This document shows, piece by piece, positions 43,113 to 51,446 of a DNA stretch of 64,000 nt (positions are counted from its first letter, which is position 1; every line of letters begins with the position of its first letter). The DNA is from Embleya scabrispora DSM 41855. Its GTDB lineage: Bacteria; Actinomycetota; Actinomycetes; Streptomycetales; Streptomycetaceae. Made by a program: the position numbers and the translations under genes. The stretch is from contig NZ_KB889563.1 of NCBI RefSeq assembly GCF_000372745.1, forward strand, positions 17,184-81,183. The letters run 5' to 3'. Under the pieces are notes generated by a model that was not told the DNA's origin, made no database searches, and saw only the letters and a program-made list of their open reading frames with translations.

Positions 43113-43507
43113 GCGCCGACCGAGGTGGACTCGGGTTCGGGGAGCGGTTCGCCGGCACGGCGGCTGAGGATCGCGGCGAGGCGATCGGTCATGGCCGGCA
43201 GGAGCCGGTAGTACACCCACGTCCCACGACGCTCGGAGTCGATCAGCCCCGCCTGCCTCAGCAGCTTGAGGTGATGGGAGATGGTCGGCTGGGACAGGTC
43301 GAAGGCGGGGGTGAGGTCGCACACGCAGATCTCCCCGCCCGCGCGGGAGGCGATCATCGACAGCAGCCGCAGCCGCACCGGGTCGCCCAACGCCTTGAAC
43401 ACCCGCGCCAGGTCGGTCGCCTGGTCCTCGTCCAGCGCGGCGGTCAGCAGCGTGGGGCAACATCCGTCGGTGTCCTGGCCGAGCATCACGAGTTCCTGTT
43501 TCGACAT
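43109..43507 (-). CDS. arsR: ArsR arsenite-responsive repressor
   Basis: 132 residues. Winged helix: FKALGDPVRLRLLSMIASRAGGEICVCDLTPAFDLSQPTISHHLKLLRQAGLI. The ICVCDL Cys-x-Cys before the recognition helix, plus GCCPT near the N-terminus, provide thiols for As(III), as in actinomycete ArsR. It heads the operon arsR-acr3-arsC-GNAT. Repeated CGATACAA half-sites lie just upstream of its ATG at 43507. Confidence 0.94.
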   Translation of the reverse strand: MSKQELVMLGQDTDGCCPTLLTAALDEDQATDLARVFKALGDPVRLRLLSMIASRAGGEICVCDLTPAFDLSQPTISHHLKLLRQAGLIDSERRGTWVYYRLLPAMTDRLAAILSRRAGEPLPEPESTSVGA

Positions 43508-43527
43508 TCCTCTATGTTGACGTTCTT

Positions 43528-43568
43528 CGATACAACGCGCAAGTTTGTATCGGCCGACATCGATACAA
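43528..43568. promoter_or_regulatory. ArsR operator region
   Basis: Half-sites CGATACAA (43528-43535) and TTGTATCG (43545-43552) form a perfect 8-base inverted repeat with a 9-base gap; a third half-site CGATACAA lies at 43561-43568. Position immediately upstream of arsR fits an autoregulated operator. Confidence 0.75.
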
Positions 43569-43572
43569 CTCG

Positions 43573-44150
43573 CTCGGGTCGCGGCGACGGTGGTGTCCGG
43601 CAACTCGGCGATGCTCTCCCGGTGAATCGGGCGATCAGGCGGATCGCGACGATCCAGGTGTCGGGGTCGGTCTCCAGTGGCGCGTGGAGCAGCGCGCCGG
43701 CGTCCGGGCACGGGGTGGATCCGTCCCGGCGGTCGTGGCGGTCGTGGCGGCCGGGGCCGGCCGGGGCTTCGCGCAGCGACAGCGCGCGAGCAGCCGGGCG
43801 AGCGTGGCGTAGCAGGTCGTGCGGCGACAGCGCACCGCGTTCCGGGGCGGCGTCCGGCCCAAGGGTGCTTTCGTCGTCCACGGGCAGACCCTTGCGCGAC
43901 ATGGAGACGAGCAGTTCCTCCGGACATTCGGGAGGCTTGGCCAGGGCGCCGCGCAGGGCGCGCGGCAACGGGTCGTCACGATCCGAGCGGACGATCTCCG
44001 TCCACGGGAACACGCCGGCCCCGGCGGCGATTCGCTCCACCTACCACGGCTGGCGCTCGGGGGTGAGCCGGCGCGGGGCCGCGATCATGTACGCGGGCTC
44101 CGCCGACTCCGCCGGCCGGGCCCGGAGGCCGTCCAAGCCATCCGGGCCGT
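43573..44150 (-). pseudogene. decayed repeat-family protein, paralog of the 40650-41210 locus
   Basis: One minus-strand frame reads EPAYMIAAPRRLTPERQPW, an in-frame TAG at 44041, then VERIAAGAGVFPWTEIVRSD, PLPRALRGALAKPPECPEEL and, near the end, TDPDTWIVAIRLIARFTG. Homology then shifts frame to ESIAELPDTTVAATRAS. The DTWIVAIRLIARFTG..IAEL ending resembles EAWHVALSLLPDVAGTVREL at 40650, so these are related genes, both broken. Function unknown. Confidence 0.5.
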
Positions 44151-44449
44151 CGGCCCCCGCCTGTCGAGCAGTGGCGCGGAACAGCAGCCCGGCGGCGCCG
44201 CTTGAGGTCGCGGTGCACCACGCCCGCGCCGTGGGCGGCCGCCGGGTCGGTGGTGATGGCCCGCCACGGCGTTCCGGTCCCGCGCCTGGACGGCCGGACG
44301 TTCCCGGCGGGGACAACACCCCGCAGGCCGGACGCCCCATCGCTCCCACCCGGGCAGCCGCGAAACGTTCTCGTCCGAACCACACTCGCGACCCCTGGAA
44401 CTCGGCGCCCTACGCACCCCCTTGGCCACACGCTTTCATCGGGAACGGC

Positions 44450-45040
44450 CTATGCATCCGCCTGCTTGGCGGCCTGTTCGACGCGGTCGCGGTAGGCGGC
44501 CCACCACGCCTGGTCGGTGGACGCCAGGTTGTCCTTGCCGGGGATCAGGCCCGCGGCTCCGTCGGTGAGTTCGCGGAGGATGTCGGCATGTCCCGCGTGC
44601 CGCTGCGTATCGGCGATCACCCGGACCGCGATGTGATGCAGCGTCACCTCGGCGCGTTCGGCCGGCCACCAGGGCACGCGACCCCGGGCATCCAGGGGGA
44701 GTTCGGTGATCGTCGCGTCGGAATGGCGCCACGCCCGCCGGTACAGGCCGACGATGTCCTCGCGCGACTCGTCGGCGGACGCCCACATGTCGGCGTTGAG
44801 TTCGGCGTCCGGCGCCATCCACGCGGGCACCTGCTCTTCGAACGGTCGCCCGAAGGTGTCGCCGAAGTAGCCGATCTCCACGGCCGCGACGTGCTTGACC
44901 AGCCCGAGCAGGTTCGTCCCCGTCGGCGTACGGGGACGGCGGATGTCGTACTCCGACAGCCCATCGAGCTTCCACACCAGCGCATCGCGCGCTTCCTGCA
45001 GGTACCTCAGAAGGTCGGTTCTCATCTCGACATCGCTCAT
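44450..45040 (-). CDS. DinB superfamily protein (DUF664)
   Basis: 196 residues, a four-helix-bundle DinB/YfiT-like protein. Start MSDVEMRTDLLRYLQEARDAL; the three metal-binding histidines are placed as in the family: LLGLVKHVAAVE, LHHIAVRVIADTQRHAGHADILREL. Actinomycete DinB proteins often act as mycothiol-dependent transferases or isomerases, but this one has no context to define a substrate. Single gene. Confidence 0.9.
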   Translation of the reverse strand: MSDVEMRTDLLRYLQEARDALVWKLDGLSEYDIRRPRTPTGTNLLGLVKHVAAVEIGYFGDTFGRPFEEQVPAWMAPDAELNADMWASADESREDIVGLYRRAWRHSDATITELPLDARGRVPWWPAERAEVTLHHIAVRVIADTQRHAGHADILRELTDGAAGLIPGKDNLASTDQAWWAAYRDRVEQAAKQADA

Positions 45041-45367
45041 GGTCGCAGTCTCCCATCACGCGCACCGTCCCGCTTCCGACACAGGACCGGGCGTTGTTGA
45101 AACCAGCCCACCGATCACGGGTCGGAGCGCCGCCGAGTGCTCGATTCCCGATTCGAGGAGCCGCGCGGCAGGCACGGGAACAGGAAGGAGGCGGATGGGA
45201 GTTCGGCCGAAGGATGGCCGAGCGAGAGTTGAAGTCACCCCGTACCGAATCAACGCGTTTTGTCCCGTGGGCAGTTGATCCGCTGTCAGAATTGCCGGGT
45301 GCCGTCGCCCGCCGCGACCTTGTTCCGTCGTGGCGTCGAGCGCGGCGGGGGATTGGGGGGTGCGGCA

Positions 45368-46864
45368 ATGACCGAGCACACGATCGGTGGGGCAGGCGAT
45401 ACTCCGCCCGAGCGGCCCGCGAACGAGGCCGAACTGAAGCCCGCACTGCACTCGGTGCTGCGGGGCCAGGCGAACAGCGCGATGCAGAAGTGGAAGGACA
45501 GCGCCAACCAGCAGATCGACGCGCAGCTCGCGCACATCGCCGACCCGGTGCGACGGGCGCTGTGGAAGGCTCAGATGGTCGCGCTCATCGACCACTTGGC
45601 GCTGGGGATGTTCGAGGACCTGAAGGTCCACTTCGACGATTCCGTCGAGGACGCCCTCACGGAGCTGCTGTCGGTCCAGCACGACGACATCATGAGCGCC
45701 GACGTGACCGGCGCACGGCTCAGGACCGCCACCAAGGACCGGCTCGGAGCGTTCACCTCGCCCACCAAGCTGATGAACGACCTCCTGGCCGCGCTGCCCG
45801 GCGCGAACGCCAAGCTGGCGGCGTTCGCCCAGCGCTCGAGCATCGTCGAACTACACCGTACGACCGCACTGGCCTCGTACACCGCGGCGTTCGACGAACT
45901 CAGCGCGACCGTTGCCGATGCGGACGCCGCTGTGCTCAGCATCGACTCGTTCCAACTCACCATGATCCTCGAACCGCTCACCGCTCCGCTGGTCAAGCAC
46001 CGCAACATCGCCGTGCCCCTGCTCCAGATCACCACGGTGCAACTCGGACAGCAGATCGACGTCCAACTCGGCACGTCCTACACGCTCTCCGAGGACCAGC
46101 AGAAGCAGCAGATCACCAACCTTTGCGCCGCGCCGATCAGCGCGGTCGTCACGGCGAACCTGAACCTGTGCGGCAGCGTGAGCCTGGTCCGTCCCGAGGT
46201 CGTCGACCGGTTCACGTGCCTGTCCGGGATGGGGTCACCCGCGCTGAAGGCGTGCACGTCGATGGTCGCGTTCTATGGCAAGCCGTGGCTGGTGTGCATC
46301 GCGGGGCTGGAGCCGGAGGAGATCGCGCAGGTCCTCGTGCACTGCCGGAACGAGACGATCCTCGCCGCGCTCAAGAAGCGAATGCCGGCGAAGTCGACCA
46401 CGCTCGAACTGTCCAAGGCGGTCAACGTGCTCGCCTGGCGCGGCGTCGAGTGGGATTTCGTGTGCGCCACGATCCACAAGCTCGGCTACGTGGAGATCCA
46501 GTGTCCCGGCGGGGTCACCACGCTGACCTGGATCCCCATCCACGAGTCCTGGGTTCCGCGGGCCTTCTGCACGGCGAGCATGGAGACCGACCTGGCCTGC
46601 CTGAAGCACATGAAAGAGGAGACCGGGAAGACGCCCTCGGGCGTCAAGCTCACGAGGTACTTCGCCGAACTGGTGGCCGCCTGCGTCGAGGCCTGCGCGC
46701 AGTGGCGCCACGCGGGGCGCCCGGCGGACTTCAAGGTGGTGGTGCAGCCGGAGCAGGGGGTGGCCGTCTGGACCATCCGCGTCCGCAACCTGTACGGGAA
46801 ACCCCAGGTGTTCCACGTCGACAGCGGGTATGCGAAATCCCCGTGGGTGAAGCACCCGAACTGA
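45368..46864 (+). CDS. large hypothetical protein, unrecognised
   Basis: 498 residues. ATG at 45368 opens MTEHTIGGAGDTPPERPANE. The N-terminal half is mostly helical and soluble (NSAMQKWKDSANQQIDAQLAH, MFEDLKVHFDDSVEDAL, SADVTGARLRTATKDRLGAF); the middle has Cys-containing strands (LNLCGSVSLVRPE, PWLVCIAGLEPEEIAQVLVH); the end is Trp/Tyr-rich (VAVWTIRVRNLYGKPQVFHV). Ten or so cysteines and no signal or membrane segment. Lower codon bias toward Ala/Arg than neighbours. I cannot place it in a family. Followed by a strong terminator, so monocistronic. Confidence 0.75.
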   Translation: MTEHTIGGAGDTPPERPANEAELKPALHSVLRGQANSAMQKWKDSANQQIDAQLAHIADPVRRALWKAQMVALIDHLALGMFEDLKVHFDDSVEDALTELLSVQHDDIMSADVTGARLRTATKDRLGAFTSPTKLMNDLLAALPGANAKLAAFAQRSSIVELHRTTALASYTAAFDELSATVADADAAVLSIDSFQLTMILEPLTAPLVKHRNIAVPLLQITTVQLGQQIDVQLGTSYTLSEDQQKQQITNLCAAPISAVVTANLNLCGSVSLVRPEVVDRFTCLSGMGSPALKACTSMVAFYGKPWLVCIAGLEPEEIAQVLVHCRNETILAALKKRMPAKSTTLELSKAVNVLAWRGVEWDFVCATIHKLGYVEIQCPGGVTTLTWIPIHESWVPRAFCTASMETDLACLKHMKEETGKTPSGVKLTRYFAELVAACVEACAQWRHAGRPADFKVVVQPEQGVAVWTIRVRNLYGKPQVFHVDSGYAKSPWVKHPN

Positions 46865-46876
46865 TCGGTCCCCGAG

Positions 46877-46913
46877 GGCCGGTGCGAACGCCACACGGTG
46901 ATTCGCACCGGCC
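46877..46913. terminator. hairpin terminator
   Basis: Perfect 12-base stem GGCCGGTGCGAA / TTCGCACCGGCC starting 12 bases after the stop at 46864. Confidence 0.8.
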
Positions 46914-47179
46914 TTCGGCGGAACCGCGCCACGGCCGTCGGCGGAGGCGGCGACGTGGCGGCGCCCACGAGGTGTCTCGACGGCGTGCCGGGCGTAGTGG
47001 GCACGCACATACATACGCGACGGCTCCGCCCGGCGGCACCCGTCGAGCACCGCTACACCCACGAGAGCGGTGCCGGCACGTCCGCGCCCGCCCCGCACCC
47101 GGCCTCAACGCGCTCGGCCTCACCGTGTCGCCGACCCCACCGATTCCATCCCATACACGCACAGTGCGCATCCGTGCCG

Positions 47180-47815
47180 TCACGCCTCGCCCGACGGAGC
47201 CTCGCGTAGGTCCCGTCCGGTGGCCGCGAACGCGAACCACATCTCCTCGTACCGGACGCAGTTCTGCGCAAGCTCGTCGGGAACGCGCACGGTGCCGTAC
47301 CGGTCGCGTGTCGCCGGCTGCACCGTGAGCGGGAACACCTGCGCCACATCCGCTTTCCCGGGGTGCGCGGTCAGCACCCGGAACTCCCACGTCTCGGGAC
47401 CGGCCGACGTCGGATCCGGCTCGTCGCGGCACAGGATGTAGTGCTCGTGCCGGTGGTAGGCGCGCGAGCGAGCCCGTACCGCCACGGGCCTTTCCGCGCT
47501 GGACGGCTCGCTGCGGATGCGACCGATCGCACGCCACGGCGCCTCGGGTCGGTGCAGCCCGAGCCCGTCCGCGGCCAGTTCGCGGCGCAGTTCGGCATAC
47601 AGCGGTGCGATCGCGGTGAGCCCGTCGACGACATGTGCGACGTCGCTGTCGTTGTCGCACCACATCATGCCGTGCTCCCAGCGCGCGATGCGCTCGCGCA
47701 CCCACGGCTTCAGCACCGCGTCGATCCCGGCGCCGAGCCGATCGCCGCGTTCCGCCCACTCCACGGCGAACAGCGCTCCGTCATACGCCTTGCGGAAGTC
47801 CTCAAGCAGCCCCAT
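47180..47815 (-). CDS. hypothetical protein
   Basis: 211 residues; ATG at 47815 with GGAGGGA upstream. Sequence begins MGLLEDFRKAYDGALFAVEW, continues with IARWEHGMMWCDNDSDVAHV and a C-terminal half with strands (YHRHEHYILCRDEPDPTS, AQVFPLTVQPATRDRYGTVR, YEEMWFAFAATGRDL). No export signal or membrane segment. Family not recognised. Monocistronic; upstream is a remnant at 48000-48155. Confidence 0.7.
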   Translation of the reverse strand: MGLLEDFRKAYDGALFAVEWAERGDRLGAGIDAVLKPWVRERIARWEHGMMWCDNDSDVAHVVDGLTAIAPLYAELRRELAADGLGLHRPEAPWRAIGRIRSEPSSAERPVAVRARSRAYHRHEHYILCRDEPDPTSAGPETWEFRVLTAHPGKADVAQVFPLTVQPATRDRYGTVRVPDELAQNCVRYEEMWFAFAATGRDLREAPSGEA

Positions 47816-47999
47816 CGCGTCCCTCCGCACGGTCCGTACCGTCGTACCTGTGGCCGACGGTACGCGAACGCGCGGCCCGGGGAGGCCCCCGCCGCGCACG
47901 TCGGCGGGCGTCACGCGAAGACCCGCCCCGCGCCGGATCGATGCCCGGGCCGCGGACGGTTCGTCTTGGGCTCGGGTGCGAACGTGCGGTCCCTTCCGC

Positions 48000-48155
48000 C
48001 TACTTCTTGATCTCGTACCGCACGAGTACCACACCGTTTCGACGTCGGGCAGGCCCTCGGCGCGGGCCTCGTTCTTCTGCGGGGTGAGCACGGGAGGTCG
48101 AGTTTGCGCAGTCGGGTCGTCGAGATCGACGAGGTATCCCGTCAGCCACCGCCGC
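48000..48155 (-). pseudogene. C-terminal remnant of unknown enzyme
   Basis: The minus strand reads WLTGYLVDLDDPTAQTRPPV, then LTPQKNEARAEGLPDVETV in one frame, and after a shift near 48040 VLVRYEIKK-stop at 48000. The joined sequence is coherent as a protein end. Upstream the frame breaks near the stop of the solute-binding lipoprotein gene. Family unknown. Confidence 0.4.
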
Positions 48156-48175
48156 GCGGCGCGAGTCCCTCGTGC

Positions 48176-49051
48176 TCACGAGCCGGCTCGGTCCCGGCAG
48201 GACCGGGCGTCGATGGCCGCCGCACTCGGTTTGTAGTGGCTGACCCAGTCTCTGTCGTGTGCGGGTATTCGCGGCAGGGAGACCTCGATGTCCGCGATCC
48301 AGGTGCTGCTTTCCACGTAGTGCTTCACGATCTGCTTCAGGCGTTCGCAGTCCCGGCGGTGCCCTTTCGGGATGCCGATGCCGTAGTGCTGCGGGGCCCC
48401 GATGGTCAGATCGGGGACCACGCGCAGCGCCGCGGCGGCGTTCACGTCCTCGAAGCCGTACAGGATGGTCTGATCCGTGGAGAACGCGAACACCCGACCC
48501 GCCTTGAGCTCGGTCAGACACTCCGCGGCGCTGGCCTGCGTCACCACGTCCACGTGGGCGCTGTTCAGTTGCGCGAGGGCGTCTCCGGACGTGGTTCCCG
48601 CCCACGTGCACACCCTTTGGCCGTTCAGATCCGACAGGAGTCTGACGTTGGCGCCGCCCGGTCCGACGAGGAATCCCTGGCGGGTGGTGAGGTAGGGGCC
48701 GACGAAGTCGATGTCCTTCATGCGGTCGGCGGTGATGGAGAAGGATCCGATCACCATGTCCACTTTTCCGGCGACGAGCCTGGGTACGCGGTCCGCCGAG
48801 GAGATCTCGGTCGGGGAGATCGACGTGATCCCCAACTCCGCGTCGATCCTTTGCTCGAGCAGGTAGTCGGTGCCCGATCGCACGTAGGTGTTCGACAGGT
48901 AGGACACGCCCGGAAGGTCGTTGTGCATGCCGACCGAGATCGTGGTCTTGTCGAGGAACCTCGGTTGCGGGTGGTTCGACGAGCACCCGGCGAGGATCAC
49001 CGCCACCAGGCCCAGGACCGAGGCCCTGTATCGAGGCGTTCCGTTTCCCAT
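48176..49051 (-). CDS. family-3 solute-binding lipoprotein (amino-acid type)
   Basis: 291 residues. Signal peptide with lipobox (VLGLVAVILAGCSSN), then the SBP_bac_3 fold: TISVGMHNDLPGVSYLSNTY, LGITSISPTEISSADRVPRL, VDMVIGSFSITADRMKDIDF (the conserved DMVIG-ITxxR-DF pattern), GPYLTTRQGFLVGP. The ligand-carboxylate-binding Arg (DR) is present. No permease or ATPase lies nearby. Instead it is the third gene of a coupled set (50219 to 48176), 11 bases downstream of a membrane protein gene. ATG at 49051 follows GGGGGGACGG. It may be a sensory or receptor protein rather than a transporter part. Confidence 0.88.
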   Translation of the reverse strand: MGNGTPRYRASVLGLVAVILAGCSSNHPQPRFLDKTTISVGMHNDLPGVSYLSNTYVRSGTDYLLEQRIDAELGITSISPTEISSADRVPRLVAGKVDMVIGSFSITADRMKDIDFVGPYLTTRQGFLVGPGGANVRLLSDLNGQRVCTWAGTTSGDALAQLNSAHVDVVTQASAAECLTELKAGRVFAFSTDQTILYGFEDVNAAAALRVVPDLTIGAPQHYGIGIPKGHRRDCERLKQIVKHYVESSTWIADIEVSLPRIPAHDRDWVSHYKPSAAAIDARSCRDRAGS

Positions 49052-49062
49052 CCGTCCCCCCC

Positions 49063-49779
49063 TCAGTCGTGCAGCACCGCGGTCGCCACGGACACGTTCA
49101 TCAGGCATCCCTTTTCGGTGTGGACCGTCACCGTCGCCTCGACGTCACCGCGGGGCCCGCCCAGTGCGAGGTCGACCCCTTCACCCCCGGAAAAGCCCTC
49201 GGCCGCACCGCGCTTGCCCCCGCCGGACACCGCCACGCCCAGCGTCGTCTCCGGCGTGCAGGACTGGGCCCCCGGCTCCGCGTCCTCGACCGCGAGGGTC
49301 AGCCGCAGTCGGGTACGCCGCGGCGCGTCGTCGATCACGAGCTTGATCCGCGCGCCGTCGGACACCGGGACCCGGGGCGCGACCGCGACCCGGCCGGTGA
49401 CGTCGACCTCCCCGTGGGAACGCAGGTGTTCCGTCCACACGAGAGCGGCCACCACGCAGGTCAGGGAGACCACCGTGATCGCCGCCCGGCCACGCTCGGA
49501 CCCCACGATCGCCAGCGCGCGCGACCCGGCGACCAGGACGGCCGTGCCCGCCAGGATGTACGTCCCCGTGAACTGGCCCTGTGGCCCTCCGGGATTGCGG
49601 ATCAAAACCGCCGCCGCCAACGCCATCACCAGACAAAACGGCGGCAGGCTCCACTTCTTGGCGTCACCGGCGAAGACGCTGACGATGACGTCGCCCACCA
49701 CGTGGGCGACGGCGACCGCCCCCCGGCCCCGGGCCTCGGCCCGGTAGCGACTCGGGACGTCGTCGGGGGGCGCGCTCAT
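49063..49779 (-). CDS. membrane protein, unknown function
   Basis: 238 residues; N-terminal cytoplasmic segment, then about three hydrophobic helices (FCLVMALAAAVLIRN, GTYILAGTAVLVAGSRAL, AAITVVSLTCVVAALVWTEHL) and an extracytoplasmic beta-rich domain (VDVTGRVAVAPRVPVSDGAR ... LRLTLAVEDAEPGAQSC ... VEATVTVHTEKGCLMNVSV) with two cysteines that could form a disulfide. It overlaps the upstream gene by ATGA and precedes the solute-binding lipoprotein by 11 bases. Not recognised. Confidence 0.75.
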   Translation of the reverse strand: MSAPPDDVPSRYRAEARGRGAVAVAHVVGDVIVSVFAGDAKKWSLPPFCLVMALAAAVLIRNPGGPQGQFTGTYILAGTAVLVAGSRALAIVGSERGRAAITVVSLTCVVAALVWTEHLRSHGEVDVTGRVAVAPRVPVSDGARIKLVIDDAPRRTRLRLTLAVEDAEPGAQSCTPETTLGVAVSGGGKRGAAEGFSGGEGVDLALGGPRGDVEATVTVHTEKGCLMNVSVATAVLHD

Positions 49780-50219
49780 GTGCCTTGGGCCGGTCCGGGG
49801 CGGTAGCCGCCGTGGACGTCGCCCTCGACCCGCTCGATCGCGATCGCGCCGGGACCGTAGGCGTGCGCGCCACCGCCTCGGCCCGCCCGCAGACGTGATG
49901 CCCTCTCGATGCTCGCGGCCAGGGCCGGTGCGCCGAGGTCGCGGCCTTCGAGCCAGGTCCCGATCGCCAGCTCAAGGGTCTCCCGGTCGCGTTCGCTCAG
50001 GCCCGCGATGGCCCGCGTCGCCGCCTCGAAACCGGCCGGCACCCGCTCGGCGCCACCGGCGCGTCCGGGCACCAGCCGACCCAGGAAGGCACGACCGCGC
50101 GCGACGGCTCCGTCGGCGATCTGTTGCTGGGTCGACGCGAGCACCTGGATACCCATCGCGGCCGCCGCCGCGCTCACGTACGGGACGATCTCGGCTGCAG
50201 CCGCCGCCAGTTCCGACAT
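49776..50219 (-). CDS. small Ala-rich helical protein, unknown function
   Basis: 147 residues. N-terminal amphipathic Ala-rich helix (MSELAAAAAEIVPYVSAAAA) then GRAFLGRLVPGRAG, a globular helical region (ATRAIAGLSERDRETLELAI) and a Gly-rich tail ending AIERVEGDVHGGYRPGPA. The VEGDVHGG tail recurs in Streptomyces hypothetical proteins associated with effector or NTPase systems, but I cannot assign a function. First gene of the coupled three-gene set; ATG at 50219 follows GGAG. Confidence 0.7.
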   Translation of the reverse strand: MSELAAAAAEIVPYVSAAAAAMGIQVLASTQQQIADGAVARGRAFLGRLVPGRAGGAERVPAGFEAATRAIAGLSERDRETLELAIGTWLEGRDLGAPALAASIERASRLRAGRGGGAHAYGPGAIAIERVEGDVHGGYRPGPAQGT

Positions 50220-50773
50220 CGGGCACTCCGTATCTCGTATCGAAGGCGAATAGCCATCGCGAATCGGGAAGCGCCGCGAACCCTCCCGCGGGCACGCTTC
50301 GCGCACTGGTGTCGAGCGTGATTCCCCACCGGTTCGAGCATCCCCACCGTCCGCACACGTCGGTGACGACCTTCGTCCACCACGTGTCGACCCGAACGTG
50401 AACCGTGTCATCGAGTCTGGCGCATCGCGCAACCTTCCGCTCGACAACGACGAAAGACCCCCACTCCGAGGCGACTCCGACGTCCGCGCGCCCCCTTCGG
50501 GTCGGTCGACCAGCGGTTCGGGCAGGGCGAGTTCGCACGGCTGCGGGTGTCGTGCGTCGCCGAAGTACGCCGGGATCGCGCCCGCGACCTCGCGCACCGC
50601 ACGAGTTGGCGAGGTGAATCCCGATCGCCCGCACGGCGCGTTCCACCGTTTCGCACGACAAGTAGTCGATGCCACCACGAGCATCCGGTAACGAGGAACA
50701 GCCTGTCTCGCGGTCTCACGACGTGTCGAAGGCCGGGATGCCAACCCCGGCATGCCAACCCCGGCTCGGATTC
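50220..50773. other. interval with frameshifted minus-strand remnant
   Basis: Between 50480 and 50665 the minus strand reads SCETVERAVRAIGIHLANSC in one frame and AVREVAGAIPAYFGDARHPQ, PCELALPEPLVDRPE in the next, which together look like an eroded gene of unknown type. A further coding-like stretch (KVARCARLDDTVHVRVDTWW) is near 50380-50450. No intact gene; the part next to 50219 holds the promoter of the three-gene set. Confidence 0.4.
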
Positions 50774-51112
50774 CTACGCCGTTGCCCGCCGAACCCGGTA
50801 GTTCCAGCGTGTGAGGGACCGGACGACGGTCTCGGCGCCGATGGGGTTGGCACTGTGAACGAAGATCGTTCCGATGCGGAAGGGCCGTCCGTTGAAGGCG
50901 GCTTCTTCCATGAGGGTCACCACCGGCAGGATGTCGTCGTCGCCGCCGAGATCGTGGTCGAGCCAGAGTTCGTCGATGAAGCGGTCGCGGTGCTCTCGCA
51001 GGAGCCGGATACCTTCGCCGCTGGTGCGGGCGATCCGCGTGGCCCTGGGTAGCGGTCGCAGGTCGTCGATGCCGAGGATGACGGGCGGCGGTACGGGAGC
51101 GTCTGCTTGCAC
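50774..51112 (-). CDS. single-domain cyclic-phosphate-processing receiver (cREC_REC)
   Basis: 112 residues. A short receiver-like fold: VILGIDDLRPLPRATRIART (acidic pair), LWLDHDLGGDDDILPVVTLM (phosphoacceptor-like Asp in a DHDLG motif) and FRIGTIFVHSANPIGAETVV (conserved His-Ser). The HDLGG and HSxNPxG motifs define the cREC_REC family, proposed from comparative genomics to act in systems processing cyclic phosphates or RNA ends. GTG start at 51112. It stands alone here, without effector or output domain. Confidence 0.8.
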   Translation of the reverse strand: MQADAPVPPPVILGIDDLRPLPRATRIARTSGEGIRLLREHRDRFIDELWLDHDLGGDDDILPVVTLMEEAAFNGRPFRIGTIFVHSANPIGAETVVRSLTRWNYRVRRATA

Positions 51113-51446
51113 CCGGCCATCATCACAGGAGAGCGGCCGCAGGAAGCGCCGAAGGCAGCGGGTGAGGCATCACGAGCAGGTTGCAAAACGCGGTGGCGAG
51201 GCAGGATGGTCACCCTGGCGGCGACCCCGAGACGGTGGGAGTCGGGCGGAAGACGGCCGGGTCCTTCCGGTCGTTGGTCGGCGAGACCGGTGGTGGTGGC
51301 AGCGCCGGGGCCGGGATCCCACCGTGAGCCGCCCTCCCGGCGGTGCGAATACGGGACGGGAACTCGGGACGGTCGGCCGGGCGTTGCGGCTGTGAACCGG
51401 TTCGTGCCCCACATCGGCGTGGGAACGACGGGACCGAGGAGGCGCG

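Noticed and set aside
44195..44265. Minus-strand AAAHGAGVVHRDLK, like the catalytic loop of a Ser/Thr kinase
   Set aside because: Only about a dozen residues fit; no DFG, Lys or APE motif is found in any frame nearby, so it may be chance in GC-rich sequence.
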